DNA of 64,000 bases from Chryseobacterium gotjawalense (GTDB lineage Bacteria > Bacteroidota > Bacteroidia > Flavobacteriales > Weeksellaceae). The notes beneath the pieces are model-generated. The model saw only the letters and a list, made by a program, of their open reading frames with translations, made no database searches and was not told the origin of the DNA. Positions within the stretch are counted from its first letter, which is position 1, and every line of letters starts with the position of its first letter. Positions 52,396-60,965 of this stretch are shown here, in pieces. The stretch is from contig NZ_CP124855.1 of NCBI RefSeq assembly GCF_030012525.1, positions 62,001-126,000 of the forward strand, in the 5' to 3' direction. A program made the position numbers and the translations under genes.

Positions 52396-54300
52396 ATGCA
52401 AAAAATAAATAACAATCCATTTCGTGTAATTGGGATAGTTGCCAATTCATCCGCGAAAGAAATTCAAAGCCGCAGAGGTAAAATTCAGGCGTATGCTAGA
52501 GTTGGAAAAGAAATTTCTTCCGAATATGATTTTGAATTTCTAGAACCTGTTGCACGTAGCGAAGAAGTTATAAATACGGCTTTTTCTGAAATAGAACAAC
52601 ATAAAAATATAATAGACCATTCGCTTTTTTGGTTTACTAATCTTAATCCAATTGATGAAACTGCCATCCAGCATTTAATAAATGGTAATAAGGAAAAAGC
52701 AATTGAAATTTGGGAGAAAATTACGGAAGGAAAGGAGATTAGTTCTAGAAATTTTTCCGCTTTTAATAATATTGGGACTCTTTATTTTTTAGAGGGATCT
52801 GAAGATAAATTAAAGCAGGGAATCGAGCATAAAATAAAACTGATAGAATCAGATCACTTCCAAGATTTTGTTCATTCAGTCGCAGATGAAATGTATACAA
52901 TTGATTCAGAGAAGCAGGTTCAGTTTTTAATTGATGATTTACTAAAACAAATTAACGGTAAATATTCGACTTCCGACAAAATTGCATTGTTTGATGGTAA
53001 TCCTTCTGTGAAAAATTATCTTTCAGGTAAATTCACTGAAGAACCTTTGCATAGAATTGAAACACAAATTGAGCAGTCCAAGAAAAAAAGAGCTTCTAAC
53101 AAAATCAACGCCTACCGCTTCGGATCTGATTTGTTTGAAAATACTGGAAATGATTTATCCCAATTAAAATCAATTTTAGGTATAAGTGATCTTAAATATA
53201 AGATGATTTCGGACAAACTTGCAAAAGAATTACTGCAGTGCTCAATTGATTATTTTAATGAAAGTACAGAACAAGAAATAGACACCGATTATTTACAAGA
53301 AGCTATGTCATTAGCTACCATGGCCCAAAACATAGCTGTCAATAAATTAACAAAAGACAGAATTAAAGACAATATGGATACGCTTGAAGACATGAAAGAT
53401 CGTGAACTTTCTCATGCAATTCAAGTCTTACAATCCGTTAAAGATTCATTTGAAGAAAATGAAAGAGAAATTAGACAGCAAGTAAAACAAATGCAGGATA
53501 ATGACATTCTTATAAAAATGGGTCATAAAACTATAAATTGGGTTGCAGTAGAGGCTAATATTAAAAACTCTATTAATTGGGAAACTGTAAATGATTTATT
53601 AACTGAGATTTTACCCGATAATAAATTAAAGAAAATCAAGCATTGTGATAATACCGAATCTAAAAATGAATTGTGGGAATTATTAAATTGGATTAAAGAA
53701 AACACTTTAAAGAGTTCTACAATATCAATGATAATTGATAAGTATAAAAGAATTCCTCCGAAATTATATTTTGAGATTTTGTCGGCAGATGTGACAAATA
53801 CTGATTCTAAATCCAATATAATTAATAGCCCATTTTATATAGAAAATATTAGGTATATAGGATTAAAGTTAAAATTAAAACCTTTAATAAATAAAAAAGT
53901 TACCTTATATAAAAAATATATAAATCCCGAAGGAAAGTACAGCAATAGTTCTAAGTCCTCTCCACAAGGCTACACAAGTTGTAATGAAATAACAATAACT
54001 TCAGAAACCAATACTATAGACCTTGGGGGTTGGGGAAATGCAACAGAATGCACTGCTCAAGTTGGAGAACATAAAATAGAAATATATGTAGATCATTACA
54101 ATGTATACACAAAAACTTATCAGGTTGATTGGTCTCCAGGAAAGAAAACTGCACTAAAAAGAAATTTATCAATGTTGGAAGACGAATTATTGGAAGTCAA
54201 AAAATTTAAATTATTTAGAATGCCAGAAGCTAAAGAAAAAGAAGTCAATGATGTGCAAACTAAAATTAATAAAGCACGAAAAATATTAATGAATAAATGA
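52396..54300 (+). CDS. J-domain-like protein of an Hsp70 gene cluster
   Basis: This 634-residue protein has no signal peptide or membrane segment. Residues 7-80 (NPFRVIGIVANSSAKEIQSR...RSEEVINTAFSEIEQHKN) follow the J-domain layout: a YxxLGI-like entry, the AS..EI.. helix and the later IN.AF helix. The HPD tripeptide needed to stimulate Hsp70 is absent. Residues ~85-380 are helical with TPR-like and coiled-coil character (QVLQSVKDSFEENEREIRQQ). About 455-575 is beta-rich (GYTSCNEITITSETNTIDLG, GWGNATECTAQVGEHKIEIY). The tail (residue 585 on) is a short charged coil. It overlaps the next gene by 4 bp (ATGA), so they are coupled. The J-like call is my inference from pattern and context. Confidence 0.6.
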   Translation: MQKINNNPFRVIGIVANSSAKEIQSRRGKIQAYARVGKEISSEYDFEFLEPVARSEEVINTAFSEIEQHKNIIDHSLFWFTNLNPIDETAIQHLINGNKEKAIEIWEKITEGKEISSRNFSAFNNIGTLYFLEGSEDKLKQGIEHKIKLIESDHFQDFVHSVADEMYTIDSEKQVQFLIDDLLKQINGKYSTSDKIALFDGNPSVKNYLSGKFTEEPLHRIETQIEQSKKKRASNKINAYRFGSDLFENTGNDLSQLKSILGISDLKYKMISDKLAKELLQCSIDYFNESTEQEIDTDYLQEAMSLATMAQNIAVNKLTKDRIKDNMDTLEDMKDRELSHAIQVLQSVKDSFEENEREIRQQVKQMQDNDILIKMGHKTINWVAVEANIKNSINWETVNDLLTEILPDNKLKKIKHCDNTESKNELWELLNWIKENTLKSSTISMIIDKYKRIPPKLYFEILSADVTNTDSKSNIINSPFYIENIRYIGLKLKLKPLINKKVTLYKKYINPEGKYSNSSKSSPQGYTSCNEITITSETNTIDLGGWGNATECTAQVGEHKIEIYVDHYNVYTKTYQVDWSPGKKTALKRNLSMLEDELLEVKKFKLFRMPEAKEKEVNDVQTKINKARKILMNK

Positions 54301-55205
54301 AAAAAACTCTACTCATACCCATTCTCTTTTCTGCAACAATAATTTTTGCACAAAATCAAAAAAAAGAATTACAAACGCAACAGCAGGACATTACTGTTTT
54401 AAAGCAAAGTATTAATAATCAACAATCTGTAATTGCCAAGCAAAAGAGAGAACTAACAAATCTTTCTTTAAAAGTAGGAAATCAAAAAAATCAGATTGAC
54501 AGTTTAAAAACGGTTACGGAAACTAATGCCAATAATATTAATAAAATAGCAGAAGATTTAGGATCGAAAATTCAGCAAAGTGAAAGCACAAGCAAAGATG
54601 GAATTGCCAAACTGGATAAGAATGTAAATCAAAGCCGTTTATATTGGATTATAGCAACATTACTGACATTACTTTTAGGAGGTATTCTATACTGGCTTCT
54701 TGGAAAACGAATCCAAAGCAGTAAAATTGATGTGGAGACACAGATTAAAAATACTAAAATATCTTTAGAAGAAGAAGGTGTCAAATTAGACAATAAGTTG
54801 GTAGAAGTCTTGGAAACACAATTAAAACTGAAGCAGGAAACAAAAGAAACTCTAAGCACAATCCAGCACCCAACAGAAATCGATCATTCATTAGCTTTGA
54901 AAGTTGCAGATGAAATTGTAAGAATGCAAAAAAATATTTCAAAAATGGATGAAGATATCAAAGGATTAAAATCACTGGTAAAAGGTATTGAAAGAATACA
55001 AGCAAATTTTGCTTCAAACGGTTATGAAATGGTCAATCTTATATATAAAGATTATGATGAAAGAATGAATATTGACGTAATCAATTTCGTGACAGATGAA
55101 AATTTGGTAGATGGAAAAAAAGTTATTACGGCGGTTATTAAACCACAAGTGAATTTCAACGGTGTTCTCATTCAACGAGCACAAGTTGATGTTTCACAAA
55201 ACTAA
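54297..55205 (+). CDS. Membrane-anchored coiled-coil protein with GrpE-like cytoplasmic domain
   Basis: This 302-residue protein has an N-terminal signal-like segment (MKKTLLIPILFSATIIFAQ), a periplasmic coiled coil (residues 20-110), one membrane helix (LYWIIATLLTLLLGGILYWL, about 115-135) and a cytoplasmic coiled coil (140-190). The last ~105 residues resemble GrpE. A helical part (LALKVADEIVRM...LVKGIERIQANFASNGYEMV) is followed by a beta part (DERMNIDVINFVTDENLVDG, KKVITAVIKPQVNFNGVLIQ, RAQVDVS). This recalls the GrpE ending ...GY.L.GRVLRPA.V.V. GrpE is the nucleotide-exchange factor of DnaK. Position directly before an Hsp70 gene supports this. GrpE similarity is inference by eye. Confidence 0.6.
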   Translation: MKKTLLIPILFSATIIFAQNQKKELQTQQQDITVLKQSINNQQSVIAKQKRELTNLSLKVGNQKNQIDSLKTVTETNANNINKIAEDLGSKIQQSESTSKDGIAKLDKNVNQSRLYWIIATLLTLLLGGILYWLLGKRIQSSKIDVETQIKNTKISLEEEGVKLDNKLVEVLETQLKLKQETKETLSTIQHPTEIDHSLALKVADEIVRMQKNISKMDEDIKGLKSLVKGIERIQANFASNGYEMVNLIYKDYDERMNIDVINFVTDENLVDGKKVITAVIKPQVNFNGVLIQRAQVDVSQN

Positions 55206-55224
55206 AATATTAAAAAACATTATA

Positions 55225-57741
55225 ATGGCAAGAACTAAAATAGATTACGGTATAGACTTAGGAACAACAAATTCAGGGATCTCTAGAATGGAGAATGGAG
55301 AAGCAAAAATCATAAAAATAAATGGTCAAGATGATACTATGCCATCTTGTATTGCATATAACAAAAAAGGAGTTTTAGCAGGAAAAAAAGCATTTGCTGT
55401 TTACCGTAGTGACCAAGAAGCAAGCCTATCTAAAGATATTGAACCAAACGCCTTTATCGAGTTCAAAAGAACAATGGGAACCGATAAAAAATATTTCAGT
55501 TCAAATATTGCAAAAGATTTGAGTTCTGAAGAATTATCCGCAGAAGTTTTAAAAACGCTTAAATCCTTTGTAACAGACGAAAATGTAAATGCGGTTGTTA
55601 TAACTGTTCCAGCAGCATTCAAAAATAATCAAATTGATGCCACGAGAAGAGCAGCAAAACTAGCAGGGTTTGAACATACAGAAGTTTTACAAGAACCAGT
55701 CGCGGCTGCTATGGCTTATGGACTGGACTCAAAAAAGAAAGATGGGTTTTGGCTGGTTTTTGATTTTGGAGGCGGAACATTTGATGCTGCTCTACTAAAA
55801 GTTGAAGATGGTATTATGAAAGTTGCAGATACAGAAGGAGATAATTATTTGGGTGGAAAAAATTTAGATTTAGCAGTTGTAGACGAAATAATTATTCCAC
55901 ATATCCAAAAGAATTATACAATTGATAATATTTTGAGTGATGATAACAAAAAGGCAAATTATCGTGACGCATTAAAACCTTTTGCAGAGGAATTGAAAAA
56001 TGAATTATCATTCAATACTGAATTCAATTTATATAAAGAAGAAGGTTCTGGTACAGATGATGATGGAGAAGAAATCGAAATTGACTTAACAGTATCACAA
56101 TCCGAATTAGAAAAAGTGTTATCTCCTGTTTTCCAAAAAGCTTTAGAGATTTCCAAAAGACTATTAGAAAGAAATAATTTACAAGGTTCGTCTTTGGACT
56201 CATTAATTTTAGTTGGTGGCCCAACATTTTCTCCCGTATTGCGAAAAATGTTGGAAGACCAAATTTGCAAACCCGACACCACTGTAGATCCAATGACTGT
56301 GGTTTCTAAAGGTGCTGCTTTATATGCTTCAACCGTTACCGTTTCGGAAGAAGTTGCAGAACAGACAAGAGATCGATCAAAAATTCAGATTGAAATTGGA
56401 CATGAATCTACCACGGTAGAAATGGAAGAATTTGTGACGCTGAAAATTTTAGTTGAAAAAACAGAAGGCATAATTCCCGAAAAAGTTTTTGCTGAAATTA
56501 CCAGAAGCGACAAAGCTTGGGCAAGCGGTCAAATTGAAATTAATGAAATCGGCGAAGTGATTGAAGCGAATCTGCTAGAAGGTAAAACCAATGGTTTCGA
56601 AGTCACATTATATGATAATAATGGTAATATTATTGAAAGCGAACCTAAAACATTTACTATAATTCAAGGACTAGGAGGAATTGGTTCAATGCAAACACTT
56701 CCATACAACTTCGGTATTGAACTAAAACAAAGAACAACAGGAAAAATAGTATTTTCTCAAGTTCAAGGATTAGAGAAAAATAAATCATTACCAGTAACTG
56801 GGACAAAAAATAATCTAAAGACTCAAAAGCAGATTCGTCCTGGTATGGAATCTGACTTTATAAAAATTCCCCTTTATCAAGGAGAACATAAATCAGAAGG
56901 TACTAGAGCAATCTATAATGAACATGTTTATGATATTATTATTAGTGGGAATGATTTGCCAGCATTATTACCTGAAAACAGTGATGTAGATTTAACGGTT
57001 AATATTGATAAATCGCAAGAAGTTACAATTCAAGCATTTTTTCCATATCTTGATCATACAGAAGAAATAAAAGTTCCGACAGATAAGGTTCAATCAACTG
57101 CAACTACTTGGCTTGCCAATGAACTACGCAAAGCAAAAGGTACAATCGAAGAATTGAAAGAGGATAATGTTACTACTGACAAGGTTCAAAAACTTGAAAA
57201 TGAAATTCTTGAATTAGAAAAGAAATTTGAAAACAATAAGAATGATGTTGATGGTAAACAAGAAGTTTTAACAAATCTTAGAAAAACACTCAAAAAAATT
57301 GATGAATTAAGTGAAACTACAGAGTGGCCGAAATTAGAAGAAGAACTGAAAGAAGAATTTTACCGTTTAGAGAAAGCCAATGCCGATTTTGGAAATGATC
57401 AAACTACCGAAATTGTAAATCAGGTACGAACTCAATTGGATGAAGTACTCAAATCCCAAGATCCTAAATTAGGAGCTGCTTTGTTAGATGAGATAAATAG
57501 CATTTTTATTAAGATTACTTTAATTTATCAGCTTATTAATATAATCAGAGGACACAACCAGCAGTTTGATTCTTATAGTTGGAAGAACACCCATCGCGCA
57601 AGACAGTTAATTAATGAAGGATTACAGGTAATCGGGAATAATCCGACAACAGATGAATTACATCCTATTGTTATGGAATTATTTGATTTGCTTCCAGATG
57701 AACAAAAACCTAGTGGAGACGATACGGTTTTGGTGGGTTAA
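55225..57741 (+). CDS. Hsp70-family chaperone 1, with intact ATPase motifs
   Basis: This 838-residue protein starts with the Hsp70 nucleotide-binding domain: phosphate-1 loop GIDLGTTNS (D11), the catalytic Lys in FKRTMG (K81), VPAAFKNNQIDATRRAAKLA, LQEPVAAAMAYGLD, phosphate-2 FDFGGGTFDAA and adenosine motif LILVGGPTFSPVLRKML. Unusually, a beta-rich segment of ~110 residues (about 395-500) separates it from a substrate-binding-like region (LPYNFGIELKQRTTGKIVFS). A long helical lid (about 640-760) and a helical C terminus end the chain. It is much longer than DnaK (about 640 residues). I chose ATG 55225 because it begins MARTKIDYGIDLGTT; the upstream start overlaps the previous gene. It is 19 bp after the GrpE-like gene. 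Confidence 0.88.
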   Translation: MARTKIDYGIDLGTTNSGISRMENGEAKIIKINGQDDTMPSCIAYNKKGVLAGKKAFAVYRSDQEASLSKDIEPNAFIEFKRTMGTDKKYFSSNIAKDLSSEELSAEVLKTLKSFVTDENVNAVVITVPAAFKNNQIDATRRAAKLAGFEHTEVLQEPVAAAMAYGLDSKKKDGFWLVFDFGGGTFDAALLKVEDGIMKVADTEGDNYLGGKNLDLAVVDEIIIPHIQKNYTIDNILSDDNKKANYRDALKPFAEELKNELSFNTEFNLYKEEGSGTDDDGEEIEIDLTVSQSELEKVLSPVFQKALEISKRLLERNNLQGSSLDSLILVGGPTFSPVLRKMLEDQICKPDTTVDPMTVVSKGAALYASTVTVSEEVAEQTRDRSKIQIEIGHESTTVEMEEFVTLKILVEKTEGIIPEKVFAEITRSDKAWASGQIEINEIGEVIEANLLEGKTNGFEVTLYDNNGNIIESEPKTFTIIQGLGGIGSMQTLPYNFGIELKQRTTGKIVFSQVQGLEKNKSLPVTGTKNNLKTQKQIRPGMESDFIKIPLYQGEHKSEGTRAIYNEHVYDIIISGNDLPALLPENSDVDLTVNIDKSQEVTIQAFFPYLDHTEEIKVPTDKVQSTATTWLANELRKAKGTIEELKEDNVTTDKVQKLENEILELEKKFENNKNDVDGKQEVLTNLRKTLKKIDELSETTEWPKLEEELKEEFYRLEKANADFGNDQTTEIVNQVRTQLDEVLKSQDPKLGAALLDEINSIFIKITLIYQLINIIRGHNQQFDSYSWKNTHRARQLINEGLQVIGNNPTTDELHPIVMELFDLLPDEQKPSGDDTVLVG

Positions 57742-57748
57742 CCTTTAA

Positions 57749-58435
57749 ATGATGAATATGAAAAAAATAGTATTATCTATGTTCTTTGCTTTATCGCTAC
57801 TCATTTCCTGTGAATCTGAAACCGATAAAAAAAATCGGTTAGTGATCGAGGAAAAAGACCGTATAGAACTGGTGAAAAAAAATGCCGAAGAAACCAAAAA
57901 TGAAAATTTACGTTTAGAGCAAGTGCGTATCGAGCAGGAAAAAGTGGCAGAAGCAAGTCGTCTTGAAAAAGAAGCACAACTGGAAAAAGAAGGACTTGAA
58001 CAGGAATTGCATGATAAGTATATTAATAATTCCTTACAAACCGGCGCGACGCCTTATTCAAAGTATTTCGGTGGGAATTCATCTTGTAGTTCTTACGGCT
58101 GTTCTCAAATAAAAGTTCAGACCAGTAATTCTGATGTTATAGTTACCATAAAGAAAAATGATAAAGTAGTTCGTCATGCATTTATTCGTGCAGGTGGCAA
58201 TTATACTTTTTCATTTCCTAACGGTGTTTATCAGGCTTTCTTTTATTACGGGAAAGGCTGGAATCCAGAAAAAGCCATGAAAAATGGAGAAATAAAAGGC
58301 GGTTTTATTGCTGAAGAAAACTTTGGTAAAGACGATCCTCAATCGCTTAGTAATAATGTACTTGAGTATCAGTTGATTTTACAACGGGATGGAAACTTCA
58401 GCACTAGACCAAGTAATTCGGATGAGGCTTTATAA
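57749..58435 (+). CDS. Coiled-coil lipoprotein with C-terminal beta domain
   Basis: This 228-residue protein has a lipoprotein signal (lipobox LLISC, Cys 21 from the first ATG; ATG 57758 is an equal start). Residues ~25-90 form a highly charged coiled coil (LRLEQVRIEQEKVAEASRL). The C-terminal part has a small Cys/Ser loop (GGNSSCSSYGCSQIKV) and a beta domain (SDVIVTIKKNDKVVRHAFIR...YQAFFYYGKGWNPEK). I do not recognise a family. It should sit in the envelope and lies between the two Hsp70 genes, 8 bp after the first. With the membrane GrpE-like protein it gives the cluster an envelope arm. Confidence 0.75.
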   Translation: MMNMKKIVLSMFFALSLLISCESETDKKNRLVIEEKDRIELVKKNAEETKNENLRLEQVRIEQEKVAEASRLEKEAQLEKEGLEQELHDKYINNSLQTGATPYSKYFGGNSSCSSYGCSQIKVQTSNSDVIVTIKKNDKVVRHAFIRAGGNYTFSFPNGVYQAFFYYGKGWNPEKAMKNGEIKGGFIAEENFGKDDPQSLSNNVLEYQLILQRDGNFSTRPSNSDEAL

Positions 58436-58481
58436 CTGAATAGTTCGTGAAATTGGTTAACTTTTAATTTAAGTAATAACA

Positions 58482-60965
58482 GTGCATATAGATATAGGCA
58501 TACATTTAGGTTCAAGTTCTGCATCTATTGCCCAAGTGGTAGATGGAGAAGTCATGATTATTAAATCTGATACACTTAAAGACTCTATTCCAATGTGTGT
58601 TTACATCAATAAGAAGAAAGCACTACAAGTTGGTGATAGCGCATATAATGCTTTAAAAAGAGATCAGCTCTCGTCAATGAAAAGTGATGAAAGCTCTTCA
58701 AATTCTTTTATTGGATTTAGAAGAACGATTGGTACAGATAAGTTGTACTTTAGTTCTAACGCAGATAAATCTTTTAAATCTGAAGAGTTAGTCGCAGAAA
58801 TTTTCAAGTATTTAATTTCTTTTGTAAAAGATAAATGGGTTAGAAGTGCGGTGATTACGGTACCATCCAATTTTAAGAATAACCAACAAGAAGCAATAAG
58901 GGAAGCTGCAAAGTTGGCGGGTTTGCAACAGATTGAATTACTGCAGGAACCAGTTGCCGCTGCTATGGCTTATGGTCTCGATTCTAAAAAGAAAGATGGT
59001 TATTGGTTAGTATTCGATTTTGGAGGAGGAACATTTGATGCTGCTCTACTTAAAGTCGAAGACGGAATTATGAAAGTGGCTGATACCGAGGGTGATAGTT
59101 ATTTAGGTGGTAAAAATCTGGATTTAGCAATCGTGGATGAAATCATCTTACCGTATTTGCAGGAAAATTATTCTATCGATTCGATTCTAAATGATGTAAA
59201 AAAAATAAACGCATTCAAAGAAATGTGGAAACCTTTGGCAGAAGATGCTAAAAACCAATTGTCCTATAAAGATGAATATCCTATACTTACGAATTTATAT
59301 GATGAATATGGTGAAGATGATGAAGGTGAAGAGTTTGAGTTGGATATTACAGTCACTCAAAATGATATGAAGCGGGCTCTTGGACCGGTTTTTCAAAAAT
59401 CTATTGATGTTTCTAAAAAATTATTGGAGCGTAATAATCTTAAAGGTTCATCTTTAGATTCACTAATTCTAGTTGGTGGGCCTACTTTTTCTCCTGTATT
59501 GCGAAAAATGTTGGAAGATCAAATTTGTAAACCTGACACCACTGTTGATCCGATGACTGTAGTTTCTAAAGGTGCGGCTTTATATGCTTCAACTGTTACC
59601 GTTTCGGAAGAAGTTGCAGAACAGACAAGAGATCGATCTAAAATCCAACTTGAAATTGGACATGAAGCTTCCACCGTAGAAATGGAAGAATTCGTGACAC
59701 TAAAAATTCTGACTGGTAAAACAGAAGGAACTATTCCCGAAAAAGTGTTTGCTGAAATTACAAGATGTGACAATACATGGTCGAGTGGTAAGGTTGAAAT
59801 TAATGACATTGATGAAGTAATAGAGACTCAACTTCTGGTAGGTAAGTCTAATTCTTTTCAAGTTACATTATATAACGACAAAGGAAATATGTTGGAAAGT
59901 GAACCAAACGAATTTACTATAATACAAGGTCCTAGAATTGGAAGTGCAACTCTTGCTTATAATATTGGTATTGAAATTAAAAAACAAGATTCTGGTAAAA
60001 TTATTTTTTCTACAATTCAAGGTTTAGAAAAAAATCAATCATTGCCTGCTGTAGGTAACAAAAATGGTATAAAAACAGACAAGCCAATTCGTCCCGGAAT
60101 ATCATCTGATTTTATCAGGATTCCAATTTACGAAGGCGAACACAATGCGGAAGGAACCAGAGCAATATACAATGAGCATATTACTGATATAAGAATTTCT
60201 GGGGTAGATTTACCTTCATTATTACCTGAGAATAGTGATGTAGATTTAACAGTAACTATTGATAGATCCGAAAAAATTACAGTTAACGCATACTTTCCTT
60301 ATTTAGATTATTCTTATGAAGTGAGTGTAGAAAGAACTGTTTCATCGATCGAAACTCCTTGGCTTTCCAATGAAATACGCAAAGCAAAAGGAGCAATCGA
60401 GGAATTGAAAGATGATAATGTTTCCGCTGACAAGGTTGAGAAAGTTGAAAATGAAATTCTTGAATTAGAAAAGAAATTTGAAAACAATAAAAGCGATATT
60501 GATGGTAAACAAGAAGTGTTGACAAATCTTAGAAAAACATTCAAAAAAATTGATGAATTAAGTGAAACCACAGAATGGCAGAAATTAGAAAAAGAACTGA
60601 AAGAAGAATTCCACCGTTTAGAGAAAGCTAACAGCGATTTGGGAAATGAAAACATTTTTAAAGTTGTCAATAAGATAAGAACTCAATTAGAGGAAGTGCT
60701 CAAATTGAAAGATCCTAAATTAGGTACTGCTTTATTATCCCAAATCTTGAATCTTAAACTTTACAAGAACGAAGATAATTATGTATTTATACCTGAAGTT
60801 GCAGAGATAATATCAGCAAGTCAAATAGAAAATTTACTATTTGATTTAGCATTAGAGAAGAAAATTTCTTCAGAAAAATTCCAGATTTTATATAATGTTT
60901 TGCAAGAAGAAAATAGCTCTTCAAAATTAATCGAAATAAATTCCGAGTTAAAATCGTATGAATAG
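58482..60965 (+). CDS. Hsp70-family protein 2, with degenerate ATPase residues
   Basis: This 827-residue paralogue of the upstream Hsp70 starts with GTG, the only start that fits the alignment. The phosphate-1 loop reads GIHLGSSSA instead of GIDLGTTNS, so the metal/nucleotide Asp is His (H8). The catalytic Lys block reads GFRRTIG, so Lys is Arg (R80). The phosphate-2 loop FDFGGGTFDAA, the Glu in QEPVAAAMAYGLD and the adenosine motif are kept. It probably binds nucleotide with poor hydrolysis. The beta insert, substrate-binding region and helical lid resemble paralogue 1, but the last ~100 residues differ (KLYKNEDNYVFIPEVAEIIS). Its stop overlaps the kinase-AAA gene by 8 bp. Confidence 0.88.
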   Translation: MHIDIGIHLGSSSASIAQVVDGEVMIIKSDTLKDSIPMCVYINKKKALQVGDSAYNALKRDQLSSMKSDESSSNSFIGFRRTIGTDKLYFSSNADKSFKSEELVAEIFKYLISFVKDKWVRSAVITVPSNFKNNQQEAIREAAKLAGLQQIELLQEPVAAAMAYGLDSKKKDGYWLVFDFGGGTFDAALLKVEDGIMKVADTEGDSYLGGKNLDLAIVDEIILPYLQENYSIDSILNDVKKINAFKEMWKPLAEDAKNQLSYKDEYPILTNLYDEYGEDDEGEEFELDITVTQNDMKRALGPVFQKSIDVSKKLLERNNLKGSSLDSLILVGGPTFSPVLRKMLEDQICKPDTTVDPMTVVSKGAALYASTVTVSEEVAEQTRDRSKIQLEIGHEASTVEMEEFVTLKILTGKTEGTIPEKVFAEITRCDNTWSSGKVEINDIDEVIETQLLVGKSNSFQVTLYNDKGNMLESEPNEFTIIQGPRIGSATLAYNIGIEIKKQDSGKIIFSTIQGLEKNQSLPAVGNKNGIKTDKPIRPGISSDFIRIPIYEGEHNAEGTRAIYNEHITDIRISGVDLPSLLPENSDVDLTVTIDRSEKITVNAYFPYLDYSYEVSVERTVSSIETPWLSNEIRKAKGAIEELKDDNVSADKVEKVENEILELEKKFENNKSDIDGKQEVLTNLRKTFKKIDELSETTEWQKLEKELKEEFHRLEKANSDLGNENIFKVVNKIRTQLEEVLKLKDPKLGTALLSQILNLKLYKNEDNYVFIPEVAEIISASQIENLLFDLALEKKISSEKFQILYNVLQEENSSSKLIEINSELKSYE

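Noticed and set aside
55162-55224. Upstream start of Hsp70-1 overlapping the GrpE-like gene
   Set aside because: The extra 21 residues are not Hsp70-like, and ATG 55225 begins directly at the conserved start of the nucleotide-binding domain.
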